From assembly GCA_021648375.1 (NCBI GenBank), contig JAKISW010000034.1, positions 1-30,702 of the forward strand: DNA of 30,702 nt, in the 5' to 3' direction. Position 1 is the first letter of the stretch; each line of letters starts with the position of its first letter. The notes beneath the pieces were generated by a model. The model was not told the DNA's origin. It searched no databases and saw only the letters and a program-made list of their open reading frames with translations. Source of the stretch: Devosiaceae bacterium (GTDB lineage Bacteria > Pseudomonadota > Alphaproteobacteria > Rhizobiales > Devosiaceae). Made by a program: the position numbers and the translations under genes. This document shows positions 16,576-24,545 of this stretch, piece by piece.

Positions 16576-16610
16576 GCTTAACGTTGAGGCCATGCATGCT
16601 TAACGTTGAG
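16576..16610. repeat. Two 13-bp direct repeats, 22 bp apart
   Basis: GCTTAACGTTGAG occurs at 16576-16588 and 16598-16610. The 22-bp period is about two helical turns, so both copies face the same side of the DNA. They lie just after the M20 gene and 50-80 bases upstream of the promoter of the transport unit. This suits an activator binding site. Confidence 0.55.
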
Positions 16611-16657
16611 CGCGCGCTCACTTGACGTGGACATAGGCATCTGGTGCACTGGCATAT

Positions 16658-16689
16658 TGGTTGACAAAATTTAATCAACCATCTAGTTA
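16658..16689 (+). promoter_or_regulatory. Promoter of the transport unit with overlapping 24-bp palindrome
   Basis: TTGACA (16661-16666) and TAGTTA (16684-16689) are exactly 17 bases apart. A perfect inverted repeat TGGTTGA (16658-16664) / TCAACCA (16675-16681) covers the whole -35 and most of the spacer, so a bound protein would block RNA polymerase. The length and symmetry fit a TetR operator, and tetR is the last gene of the same unit. The binding partner is inferred. Confidence 0.65.
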
Positions 16690-16762
16690 ATAAGCATTCA
16701 TTACCCCCCAAAGCTTGCGTCAAAATGGACAAGCGGGTGAATTTGTTAGGGAGACAAATCCG

Positions 16763-18364
16763 ATGAAGATGAAGTCACTTATAATTGCCGGTGTATCTGC
16801 ACTGGCCCTGGGAGGGCTGAGTTTACCAGCCACTGCTCAGACGTTTAAGTTTGCTTTTCAGGCCGATGCAGGATCTCTTGATCCCCATGCGCTGTTTGAA
16901 ACATTTACAATCGGCCTATTGGCAAACATATATGAGCCTTTGGTTGCCTATGACAGGGACATGGTGAAAGTTCCACGCCTTGCTACTGATTGGGAAATCG
17001 TATCACCAACGGTGTGGAGATTTAATTTACGTCAGGACGTTAAATTCCAAAACGGTAATGATTTTACCGCTGAAGATGTTCTGTTTTCATGGGAGCGTAT
17101 GGGTTCAGAAGGTTCAGATCTGAAATCGGTCGCTGCCACAATCAAAAATATCACGATTATTGATGATTATACCATCGAAATTGAAACTCCGGTTCCAAAC
17201 CCGATTTTCCTAAACGATCTTACTGGTATGTTTATAATGGACAAGGAGTGGTCCGTTGCCAACAATACGACTGAAGCTTCCAGTCCGGCGGATGCAGGTC
17301 GTGATGGTTCCTTTGCTACTTCAAATACCAATGGAACCGGCCCGTTTATGCTTGAATCACGTCAGCCGGATGTGAAGACAGTTCTGGTGCGTTACGACGA
17401 TCACTGGAATACTGACATTGCAACCAATGTGCAGACGGTGGAATTCACTCCTATTGGACAGGCAGCAACTCGCGTTGCCGCTCTGCTTTCCGGTCAGATT
17501 GATATGGTTTACCCCGTTCCCGTGCAGGACTGGGATCGTTTGAATAATTCAGACGGTGTTAATGCACTGGCCGGCCCGGAAGCTCGCACAATTTTCCTTG
17601 GCATGGATCAGTCTCGCGATGAACTGCTCTATTCTTCGGTTAAGGGCGCAAATCCCTTTAAGGATCCTCGTGTTCGTCATGCCTTTTCTTTTGCCATCGA
17701 TGTAAATGCGATTAAAGAAACTATTATGCGTGGTGCAGCAACTCCTGCCGGCCTGATGTGGGCCCCACAAATTCAAGGGTTTAACGCTGAAGCAAACACC
17801 CCCCATCCCTTTGACCCGGATAAAGCCAGATCTCTTTTGGCCGATGCCGGTTATGCTGATGGTTTCACTGTGACCATGGATTGTCCAAACGATCGCTACG
17901 TAAATGACGAAAAAATCTGTCAGGCGGTTGCTGGAATGCTGGCCAAAGTAGGTGTTACTATTGATCTTCTGGCTCAGCCGAAATCCCTGTATTTCGCAAA
18001 AGTGCTGGCCCAGTCCGGTTATGATACCTCCTTCTATCTGTTGGGCTGGACTCCTGGCACAATGGATGTCCAAAACGTATTCAGCTTCCTTCTTGCCTGT
18101 CGCAATGAAGAGGGAACGGTTGGTGGCTTTAACCTTGGTGGCTACTGCAACGCACGCGTTGACGAGCTGGGAGAGATTATTGCCTCTGAAACCGATGTTG
18201 ATATTCGTCAGGCAGCGATTGATGAAGCCGCTCAGATCTTAAAGGCTGACGCGGGATATATTCCCCTGTTTCAACAGCCTTTATCCTGGGGTGTTCGTGA
18301 TGGAGTTTCGGTTGCCCAGCGTGCAGACAATGTTCTTGATCTGCGAAATGTGGTAATGCCATAA
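16763..18364 (+). CDS. ABC transporter substrate-binding protein, family 5 (peptide/nickel/opine type)
   Basis: The periplasmic binding protein is about 533 residues from ATG 16763, supported by GGGAG about 8 bases upstream; an earlier ATG at 16715 lacks this. The signal peptide has a K-rich start, a hydrophobic core (5-18) and likely cleavage after LPATA. Family-5 hallmarks follow: LDPHALFETFT near the mature N-terminus, LATDWEIVSPTVWRFNLRQDVKFQNG, and the IDVNAIKETIMRGAATPA segment. The ligand cannot be read from the sequence; family members bind peptides, nickel chelates, opines or oligosaccharides. It opens the transport unit and is separated from the permeases by a terminator. Confidence 0.95.
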   Translation: MKMKSLIIAGVSALALGGLSLPATAQTFKFAFQADAGSLDPHALFETFTIGLLANIYEPLVAYDRDMVKVPRLATDWEIVSPTVWRFNLRQDVKFQNGNDFTAEDVLFSWERMGSEGSDLKSVAATIKNITIIDDYTIEIETPVPNPIFLNDLTGMFIMDKEWSVANNTTEASSPADAGRDGSFATSNTNGTGPFMLESRQPDVKTVLVRYDDHWNTDIATNVQTVEFTPIGQAATRVAALLSGQIDMVYPVPVQDWDRLNNSDGVNALAGPEARTIFLGMDQSRDELLYSSVKGANPFKDPRVRHAFSFAIDVNAIKETIMRGAATPAGLMWAPQIQGFNAEANTPHPFDPDKARSLLADAGYADGFTVTMDCPNDRYVNDEKICQAVAGMLAKVGVTIDLLAQPKSLYFAKVLAQSGYDTSFYLLGWTPGTMDVQNVFSFLLACRNEEGTVGGFNLGGYCNARVDELGEIIASETDVDIRQAAIDEAAQILKADAGYIPLFQQPLSWGVRDGVSVAQRADNVLDLRNVVMP

Positions 18365-18381
18365 ATACACTTGGGATTTTG

Positions 18382-18405
18382 ACCTTAGGGCCCAGGCCCT
18401 AGGGT
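18382..18405 (+). other. GC-rich stem-loop after the binding-protein gene
   Basis: ACCTTAGGGCC (18382-18392) pairs with GGCCCTAGGGT (18395-18405) with one G-T wobble and almost no loop, 20 bases after the stop. It may protect the 3' end of the binding-protein mRNA from exonucleases, as stem-loops do in other ABC operons. Confidence 0.5.
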
Positions 18406-18421
18406 TTGATCATTAAAAATT

Positions 18422-18456
18422 TCCCTGCCCCTTAATATTTTGGGGCAGGGATTTTT
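18422..18456 (+). terminator. Intra-operon rho-independent terminator
   Basis: A 10-bp perfect stem TCCCTGCCCC (18422-18431) / GGGGCAGGGA (18442-18451) has a 10-base A/T loop and a TTTTT tail. It lies between the binding-protein gene and the first permease gene, with no new promoter evident before ATG 18478. Partial termination here would give more binding protein than membrane components. Confidence 0.85.
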
Positions 18457-18477
18457 ATAACTGTTTTTGGGGTATTT

Positions 18478-19446
18478 ATGCTTTTTTTTATTGGCAGGCG
18501 ACTCTATCAGGCCGTATTGGTTATGCTGACTGTGGCGCTGATTGCCTTTGCCATGTTTCAATATGTGGGCGATCCTGTTGCCAACCTTGCGGGGCAGGAA
18601 ACAACATTAGCTGATCGTGAGCTGCTTAAGGAAAGACTGGGTTTAAACGATCCTGTTCTGATTCAGTTTGGCCGCTTTATAGCCAATGCCGTGCAGGGCG
18701 ATTTTGGCATAAGTTATCGCATGCGGGTTCCGGTCAGAGATCTTATCGCAGAGCGTTTTCCCGCGACGTTAGAGCTTTCAATAATGTCAGCTTTTCTTGC
18801 CTTGCTGGTCGGCATTCCCATGGGTGTTTACACAGCGCTAAACCGTGACAGCTGGTTATCCCGCTCGTTTATGACGCTTTCGCTGATCGGCATTTCCCTG
18901 CCTACTTTTCTGATTGGTATTTTTCTTATTTTATTTTTTGGCGTCATGTTGCAATGGCTGCCCACATTCGGACGTGGCGAGGTTGTTGACTTGGGCTGGT
19001 GGTCCACCGGAATGCTGACAAGTAGCGGCTGGCGCTCAATGATCATGCCTGCCATTACACTGGCCATATTTCAGATGACGCTGATTGTCAGGCTGATCCG
19101 GGCTGAAATGCTTGAAGTATTGCGAACGGATTATATTAAATTTGCCCGCGCTCGCGGCCTTAGTGAGCGCTCCATAAGCTTTTCCCACGCTTTGAAAAAT
19201 ACCCTGGTGCCGGTCATCACCATTATCGGTCTGCAAATCGGCTCGTTAATAGCTTTTGCCATCATTACCGAGAGTGTATTTCAATGGCCGGGAATGGGCC
19301 TTTTGTTCATTCAGGCAATCGGCGAAGTTGATATCCCGATAATGTCTGCCTATCTGCTGCTGATTGGATTTGTATTTGTTGTGATCAATCTTATTGTTGA
19401 TATTCTATATTATACAATCGACCCGCGTTTGAGGGTTGAAAAATGA
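18478..19446 (+). CDS. ABC transporter permease, DppB type
   Basis: The 322-residue inner-membrane protein begins with the family's N-terminal helix (FFIGRRLYQAVLVMLTVALIAF). It shows the DPVANLAGQETTLADRELLKERLGLNDP periplasmic stretch (about 32-59), about six membrane spans and an EAA loop around YIKFARARGLSERSI, which docks on the ATPase. It forms the channel with the next gene's product. A GGGG lies a few bases before the ATG. Its end overlaps the next gene by ATGA. Confidence 0.96.
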   Translation: MLFFIGRRLYQAVLVMLTVALIAFAMFQYVGDPVANLAGQETTLADRELLKERLGLNDPVLIQFGRFIANAVQGDFGISYRMRVPVRDLIAERFPATLELSIMSAFLALLVGIPMGVYTALNRDSWLSRSFMTLSLIGISLPTFLIGIFLILFFGVMLQWLPTFGRGEVVDLGWWSTGMLTSSGWRSMIMPAITLAIFQMTLIVRLIRAEMLEVLRTDYIKFARARGLSERSISFSHALKNTLVPVITIIGLQIGSLIAFAIITESVFQWPGMGLLFIQAIGEVDIPIMSAYLLLIGFVFVVINLIVDILYYTIDPRLRVEK

Positions 19447-20357
19447 GAGATTTCTGGAAAAGATTTTTCGGTGGTGATTTATGGTGGAGCTTTAAGTCAT
19501 CGCCCATAGTGGTGATTGCCGCCATCACTACTTTTGTTATGGTTTTTTCGTCAGTCTTTGCCAATATCGTCGCCCCCTATAACATTTTTGATCTGACCCA
19601 GTTTGAACTGATGGATAGCTTAAAACCTCCCGCCTGGATGGAGCGGGGTGAAATCAGCTTTTTGCTTGGCACCGACGATCAGGGCCGCGATGTGCTTTCC
19701 ACCATTTTATATGGCAGCCGGGTTTCGCTGATGGTCGGGTTTTTCTCGGTGATTTCCGCCATGGTTCTTGGCATAATTGTTGGCTTGGTTGCGGGCTATT
19801 CCGGCGGCTGGGTTGATGCTGTTTTGATGCGTATCGCCGATGTTCAATTATCGTTCCCTGCTATTTTAATAGCCCTTTTGGTCAATGGCATAATCTCTGG
19901 ATTGTTGCCCGGGGAAGCGCAGGCGGATTTAGCGGTCTATGTGCTGATCATCGCCATTTCCCTTAGTTTTTGGGTGCAATATGCCCGTACCGTGCGCTCA
20001 TCAACCATGGTTGAGCGCACCAAGGAATATGTGCAGGCGGCACAGGTTATCGGTCTGCCCCAGCCACTGATATTGCTGCGCCATATCCTGCCAAATGTCA
20101 TGGGTCCGGTTTTGGTTATTGCCACCATTCAGCTGGCGCTGGCAATTATTACCGAGGCCACTTTGAGCTTTCTTGGCGTTGGCGTTCCCCCCACTTCTCC
20201 ATCCCTTGGTACCCTGATTAGAATTGGCAATGATTATCTGTTTTCCGGGGAATGGTGGATTACGGTATTTCCCGGTCTGGCATTGGTGATTTTGGTGCTT
20301 GCGGTCAACATTTTAGGGGATTGGCTGCGCGATGCACTAAATCCCAAATTGAGGTAG
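19443..20357 (+). CDS. ABC transporter permease, DppC type
   Basis: The 304-residue second permease has an N-terminal helix (19-45), then the LGTDDQGRDVLSTILYGSRVSL motif characteristic of DppC/OppC, and an EAA loop with YVQAAQVIGLPQPLILLRHILPN. It ends with GDWLRDALNPKLR. Translation starts in the ATGA overlap with the upstream permease gene, so the two should be made in equal amounts. The ATPase gene follows after 4 bases. Confidence 0.96.
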   Translation: MRDFWKRFFGGDLWWSFKSSPIVVIAAITTFVMVFSSVFANIVAPYNIFDLTQFELMDSLKPPAWMERGEISFLLGTDDQGRDVLSTILYGSRVSLMVGFFSVISAMVLGIIVGLVAGYSGGWVDAVLMRIADVQLSFPAILIALLVNGIISGLLPGEAQADLAVYVLIIAISLSFWVQYARTVRSSTMVERTKEYVQAAQVIGLPQPLILLRHILPNVMGPVLVIATIQLALAIITEATLSFLGVGVPPTSPSLGTLIRIGNDYLFSGEWWITVFPGLALVILVLAVNILGDWLRDALNPKLR

Positions 20358-20361
20358 GCCA

Positions 20362-22071
20362 ATGTCATTGTTGGAAATCAAGGATATGCGGGTTGAATTT
20401 CCCTCCCGCCGTGGTTCTGTAACCGCCGTTCGTGATGTGGATTTTGAACTGGCATCAGGTGAAATACTTGGCATTGTCGGCGAATCCGGGGCTGGTAAAT
20501 CAACGATTGCCAATGCAATTTTAGGCCTTCTTGAGCCACCTGGAATCATGCCCAAAGGTGAGGTTTCTTTAGACGGCGAGCGCATTGATGGGCTGCCCAT
20601 CGAACTAATGCGCAAAATTCGCGGCAAGCGCATTGGCATGATTTTTCAGGATCCGCTGACATCGCTAAATCCCTTGCAAACCATTGAAGAGCAATTGGTT
20701 GAAACCATAAGAGTTCACCTGCAACTCAGCGAGAGCAAAGCGAAAAAGCACGCCATATCCATGCTTGACCAGGTTGGAATTCCAGAGCCTGATATTCGTA
20801 TAAAACATTACCCCCACCAGTTTTCCGGCGGCATGCGCCAAAGGGTGGTTATCGCTTTATCACTTTGTGCAAAACCCGAAGTTATTCTGGCCGATGAGCC
20901 AACCACGGCTTTGGATGTTTCCATTCAGGCCCAGATATTAGATTTGATGCGCAAACTTGTCAGAGATACCGGCGTTGGTATGATTATTATCACCCATGAT
21001 ATGGGAGTGATTTCTGAAATTTGCGATAGGGTAATGGTGATGTATCGCGGTGACGTGGTTGAAACCGGACCTACAAAAAAGATATTGGGCAATCCCGATC
21101 ATCCCTATACTCAAAGTTTGATTTCCGCTGTTCCGCGCGCTGATAAACGCATGGATCGCTTTCCGCTGGTAGAATATATTGAAGCTGCCGGCACCCCCCA
21201 TAAGCCAATTGATGTACAAAACCACTGGCTGGGAGGGGCACGAAACTTTGGCAAATCAGAAAACGAGTTTCTTCTCAGTGTTAAAGACCTTGAGATGCGT
21301 TTTACCACCGTGCGCTCGATGTTTAAATCCAGACGTCGATATTTAAAGGCGGTTGATAAGGTTTCGTTCGATATTCGACCGGGCGAGGTTTTGGGACTTG
21401 TTGGAGAATCCGGTTCTGGCAAATCAACGGTAGCCCGGCTTATTTGCGGCATTTATAAACCCTTTGCCGGGCAGGTGATATTTGATGGCACTGATCTGAC
21501 ATCCCTTGGTTCGCGCCGTGAGGTGAACGTTCACCGCCGCCAGATGCAGATGATTTTTCAGGACCCGTTTTCTTCTCTTAACTCTCGCATGAGAGTTGTT
21601 GATATTGTGGCCGAACCCATAAAATTTCATCGGCTCGCCTCCTCCAATAGTGAGGTTTTGGCAATTGTTGATGATCTGCTCGATCATGTTGGACTGGGTG
21701 CAGCGGCGGGTAAAAAATTCCCCCACGAATTTTCTGGTGGTCAGCGTCAGCGTATTTCTATTGCTCGGGCTTTGGCGACCCGGCCCCGTTTTTTGATCTG
21801 TGATGAGCCAACTTCTGCCCTTGATGTTTCAATTCAGGCTCAGGTGTTAAACCTGCTTAAGGATTTGCAGGAAGAGCTGCAACTGACTATGCTGTTTATC
21901 AGCCATGATTTGCCGGTTATCCGCCAGGTTTGTGACAGGGTTGCAGTAATGCGCGATGGCAAATTGGTGGAAGAGGCCAATACCGAAGACCTGTTTAACA
22001 AACCGCAAAATGAGTATACACGCCACTTGCTGGAATTGATGCCACGCCTTCATTCGCATGCTGCAAAATAG
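20362..22071 (+). CDS. Fused double ATP-binding protein of a peptide-type ABC importer (DppD-DppF fusion)
   Basis: The 569-residue protein contains two nucleotide-binding domains in tandem. The first has Walker A GESGAGKST (about 40-48), signature FSGGMRQRV and Walker B VILADEPTTALDV. The second has Walker A GESGSGKST (about 348-356), signature FSGGQRQRIS and Walker B FLICDEPTSALDV. Each has its switch His (IITHD, FISHD). The first domain ends with the oligopeptide-type C-terminal extension NPDHPYTQSLISAVP, but I saw no cysteine cluster. The fusion resembles GsiA/YejF. It powers the two permeases. Confidence 0.96.
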   Translation: MSLLEIKDMRVEFPSRRGSVTAVRDVDFELASGEILGIVGESGAGKSTIANAILGLLEPPGIMPKGEVSLDGERIDGLPIELMRKIRGKRIGMIFQDPLTSLNPLQTIEEQLVETIRVHLQLSESKAKKHAISMLDQVGIPEPDIRIKHYPHQFSGGMRQRVVIALSLCAKPEVILADEPTTALDVSIQAQILDLMRKLVRDTGVGMIIITHDMGVISEICDRVMVMYRGDVVETGPTKKILGNPDHPYTQSLISAVPRADKRMDRFPLVEYIEAAGTPHKPIDVQNHWLGGARNFGKSENEFLLSVKDLEMRFTTVRSMFKSRRRYLKAVDKVSFDIRPGEVLGLVGESGSGKSTVARLICGIYKPFAGQVIFDGTDLTSLGSRREVNVHRRQMQMIFQDPFSSLNSRMRVVDIVAEPIKFHRLASSNSEVLAIVDDLLDHVGLGAAAGKKFPHEFSGGQRQRISIARALATRPRFLICDEPTSALDVSIQAQVLNLLKDLQEELQLTMLFISHDLPVIRQVCDRVAVMRDGKLVEEANTEDLFNKPQNEYTRHLLELMPRLHSHAAK

Positions 22072-22090
22072 TCAGGGTTATAGGGCTGAT

Positions 22091-22753
22091 ATGAAAAATA
22101 AAACTACAACCATTAGTCAAAACCCAAAAGCAACCAGAGACGCCAAACGCACCAGATTAAAAATATTAACTGCCTCCAGAGAAGAATTTTCCCGCCACGG
22201 GTTGAGCGGTGCCCGTGTTGGCGCTATTGCCAAAAGCGCCGGGGTCAACAAACAATTGCTCTACTATTATTTTGGCGACAAGGAAAAGCTCTATGCAAGT
22301 GTTCTGGAGCAGGCCTATGAGGAATTAAGGACCGCCGAACAAGCGTTAAACCTAGATGATCTTCCCCCCAAAGAGGCCATAGAAAAATTTATCAAATTCA
22401 GTTTTGATTTTCTGGTTGAACACAAATATTTTGTATCCCTGCTCAATGATGAAAATCTGCATGAAGCCAAACATATCAAAAAGTCGAAACGACTTCCTTT
22501 GCTCCATGATCGGCTGCGCACCACCATTGGCGGAGCGCTGGAACGCGGATTGGCCCAAGGGGTGTTCAAGCGTCAGGTTGACCCGGCAGACCTTTATATT
22601 TCCATTGCCTCGCTGTGTTTCTTTTATCACTCAAATGTTTTTACAATGTCGGCTATTTTTCAGCGCGATCTGGCCTCAGAGGATGAAATTGCCAAAAGGC
22701 GGGCCCATATTGTTGAGATGATTATGGGTTTTCTTGCTTTGGAAAGTGCCTGA
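22091..22753 (+). CDS. TetR/AcrR family regulator, probable local repressor
   Basis: The product is 220 residues from ATG 22091 (AGG 6 bases upstream); an in-frame ATG at 22058 lies inside the ATPase gene. The N-terminal helix-turn-helix (about 25-70) shows FSRHGLSGARVGAIAKSAGVNKQLLYYYFGDKEKLY. The C-terminal ligand domain includes KYFVSLLNDENLHEAKHIKKSK. The pattern resembles TetR regulators of the RutR-like group, but the ligand is unknown. As the last gene of the transport unit it would respond to a pathway compound, and candidate operators lie at 9776-9806 and 16658-16681. Confidence 0.9.
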   Translation: MKNKTTTISQNPKATRDAKRTRLKILTASREEFSRHGLSGARVGAIAKSAGVNKQLLYYYFGDKEKLYASVLEQAYEELRTAEQALNLDDLPPKEAIEKFIKFSFDFLVEHKYFVSLLNDENLHEAKHIKKSKRLPLLHDRLRTTIGGALERGLAQGVFKRQVDPADLYISIASLCFFYHSNVFTMSAIFQRDLASEDEIAKRRAHIVEMIMGFLALESA

Positions 22754-22765
22754 TTCCTGGCGCAA

Positions 22766-22797
22766 CCCGGACATGGCTTGTTCGGCGCACGTCCGGG
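22766..22797. terminator. Inverted repeat between convergent tetR and ridA
   Basis: CCCGGAC (22766-22772) and GTCCGGG (22791-22797) are perfect complements with an 18-base loop, 13 bases after the tetR stop. There is no T-run on either side. It could act as a weak bidirectional terminator, or be an interspersed GC-rich palindrome that came with the ridA segment. Confidence 0.4.
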
Positions 22798-22814
22798 CTG
22801 TTGGGCCGTTGGGT

Positions 22815-23210
22815 TCAGTCGGCGGCACTAACTTCAATCTCAAACATCAGCCCTGGGATGGCCAGCCGGGTAACGCCAAGCAAACTCATCGGAGGAGCGG
22901 CGTTGAGCGGGCCGAACCGGGAGCCAAGCACGTCGAAATGTTTCATGGCCTCGTCCATATCCGTGGTAAAGATGCCGACCCGCGTAATGCTGGCGAGGCC
23001 CATATCGGCAGCGCTTAAAACGGCCTCGAGATTGTCGAGCGCGAGTGTAATCTGTTTACGCATATCTTCTGGGTGCTGCGGGTTGCCTTCGGCGTCGACT
23101 GCGGTTTGGCCCGCACAAATCAATTCTCGACGGGTTTCCTCAAGGATTTCGGCTTGGTTATAGCCGAATTTTAGCGACCATGGCCACGGATTGATTGGTG
23201 TTCTTTTCAT
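22815..23210 (-). CDS. RidA/YjgF-family protein lacking the canonical deaminase Arg
   Basis: The 131-residue RidA fold has the family segments ELICAGQTAVDAEG, LALDNLEAVLSAADMGLASITRVGIFTTDM and the closing EIEVSA. RidA itself hydrolyses reactive enamines/imines from PLP enzymes and needs an Arg (105 in the enteric protein) and a Glu. Here the aligned Arg position appears to be Met108 (PPMSLL), while Glu124 is kept, so it belongs to another Rid subgroup with unknown activity. GGAGAA lies 7 bases before the ATG. The gene is richer in GC (by hand about 55-65% in sampled 60-base lines) than most neighbours. It diverges from the WYL regulator. Confidence 0.88.
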   Translation of the reverse strand: MKRTPINPWPWSLKFGYNQAEILEETRRELICAGQTAVDAEGNPQHPEDMRKQITLALDNLEAVLSAADMGLASITRVGIFTTDMDEAMKHFDVLGSRFGPLNAAPPMSLLGVTRLAIPGLMFEIEVSAAD

Positions 23211-23259
23211 CAGGGTTCTCCATTTTGGATAATGATTGAGATTTCAGTTTAAGAACACC

Positions 23260-23283
23260 CTGCTGACAGCATGGTGTCAGCAG
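23260..23283. promoter_or_regulatory. 24-bp operator-like palindrome between ridA and the WYL regulator
   Basis: CTGCTGACA (23260-23268) and TGTCAGCAG (23275-23283) are perfect 9-bp inverted repeats with a 6-base spacer. They lie 50 bases from the ridA start and 46 from the WYL gene start, in a 118-base gap. The position is ideal for control of both divergent genes by the WYL protein. The binding is inferred. Confidence 0.65.
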
Positions 23284-23328
23284 ACTTGTTTTATGCAATA
23301 ATTCTTATCAAATCGGGAGAGCCACGGG

Positions 23329-24027
23329 ATGAGACGAGCAGACAGGCTAATCAGGATAGTTCACTTTATTCGCGGTCGCCGCCAGGCAGTGACTGCAAAA
23401 ACTATCGCAGAAGAATTCGAAATATGCACCCGCACCGTCTACCGCGATATTCAGGATTTAATGAATTCGGGCGCACCGATAAGCGGAGAAGCGGGTGTCG
23501 GTTACATAATCGATAAACAATACTACTTGCCCCCAGTGACCTTCGACGCTGATGAACTGGAAGCCATCGGCCTTGGTATCAGCATGGTGCGTCACTGGAG
23601 TGATGAACGCTTTGCAAAAAAAGCTGATAGTGCTTTCGCAAAAATTCAGGCCGTATTACCTGCAAACCTTCAAGGGGAGCTGGAGCAGATCACAACTTAT
23701 TCTATTCCGAACCAATCTGCCTTTAATCAAACTGAATTGCCCTGGACAGTCAGCTTTTCAGATTTGCGCGAATGTATTCGCAATCGCCGAAAAATCCGCA
23801 TCACCTACACCGACTTATCGCAACGCGATACGTTACGCATTCTGCACCCACTGGCCCTGATATTTTGCGGCCCGATATGGTTATTGGCAACCTGGTGTGA
23901 AAAACGCAATGACTTTCGCAATTTCCGCCTCGACCGCATTAAGAATGTAGAAATTTGTGAAGATATCTTTGATGATGAAAAAGATAAAAACCTGTCAGCT
24001 TACAAGGCTCAGGACGCTCTCTGCTGA
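23329..24027 (+). CDS. WYL-domain transcriptional regulator (YafY type)
   Basis: The 232-residue protein has an N-terminal winged helix HTH_11 (about 1-60: RADRLIRIVHFIRGR, VTAKTIAEEFEICTRTVYRDIQDLMNSGAPISGE, GVGYII). A linker follows, then a WYL domain (about 140-225) with IRITYTDLSQRD, HPLALIFCGPIWLLATWCEKR and FRNFRLDRIKNVEI. WYL domains sense small ligands or nucleic acids. GGGAGA lies 8 bases before the ATG. Its divergent partner is ridA, the likely target. It is followed by a convergent MAPEG gene 31 bases on. Confidence 0.93.
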   Translation: MRRADRLIRIVHFIRGRRQAVTAKTIAEEFEICTRTVYRDIQDLMNSGAPISGEAGVGYIIDKQYYLPPVTFDADELEAIGLGISMVRHWSDERFAKKADSAFAKIQAVLPANLQGELEQITTYSIPNQSAFNQTELPWTVSFSDLRECIRNRRKIRITYTDLSQRDTLRILHPLALIFCGPIWLLATWCEKRNDFRNFRLDRIKNVEICEDIFDDEKDKNLSAYKAQDALC

Positions 24028-24058
24028 GAAAGCACTAGGGTCAGGATAAGCATTCACC

Positions 24059-24481
24059 CTAAGCCGCCATCAGACCTATGCTCCACCAGACGACAATGGC
24101 AATCTGGGGAATGAACATGGCGATATATCTGATCAAAACAGCAATCACCGACGTGGAAATCAGATGCACGCTGGATTGACCGATGCGAAATGCCAGCAGC
24201 CAGACAGCCAGCCCATCTGTAACCTCAGTCTGTTCGGTAATTACGGCAAAAATCATCACTGCTAAAGCAAAAGGGATAAATTCATAAGTATTGGCGTGAG
24301 CACGGGTCAGGCGTCTTCCGAACGGGGACAGATCAAGCCCGGTGGGATCAAAGCTATTGGCAGGCTTTCCCTTAACAAGATTTAAAACGGAGCGAAAAGC
24401 TGCCAGTGAAATCAGCAGGACCATGGCCCAAAGCACCAAAGCGATGATTACCGTTTCCGTATTATTGGCAAATGAGGGCAT
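24059..24481 (-). CDS. MAPEG-family membrane protein
   Basis: The 140-residue protein has four predicted membrane spans (about 8-30, 60-82, 88-108, 114-138) and the family signature GRRLTRAHANTYEFIPFALAVM (about 56-76). MAPEG proteins are trimeric membrane enzymes, several of them glutathione transferases or peroxidases. The bacterial members are mostly of unknown substrate. AAGGA lies 7 bases before the start. It is the third gene of a minus-strand group behind the alpha/beta hydrolase and an unnamed membrane protein, 64 bases after the latter. Confidence 0.88.
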   Translation of the reverse strand: MPSFANNTETVIIALVLWAMVLLISLAAFRSVLNLVKGKPANSFDPTGLDLSPFGRRLTRAHANTYEFIPFALAVMIFAVITEQTEVTDGLAVWLLAFRIGQSSVHLISTSVIAVLIRYIAMFIPQIAIVVWWSIGLMAA

Positions 24482-24545
24482 GGTTTATTCCTTCGATGAG
24501 GGGAGTGAAATTGGTTGGAGAATTTTTCTGCAGAAATTACTAAAA

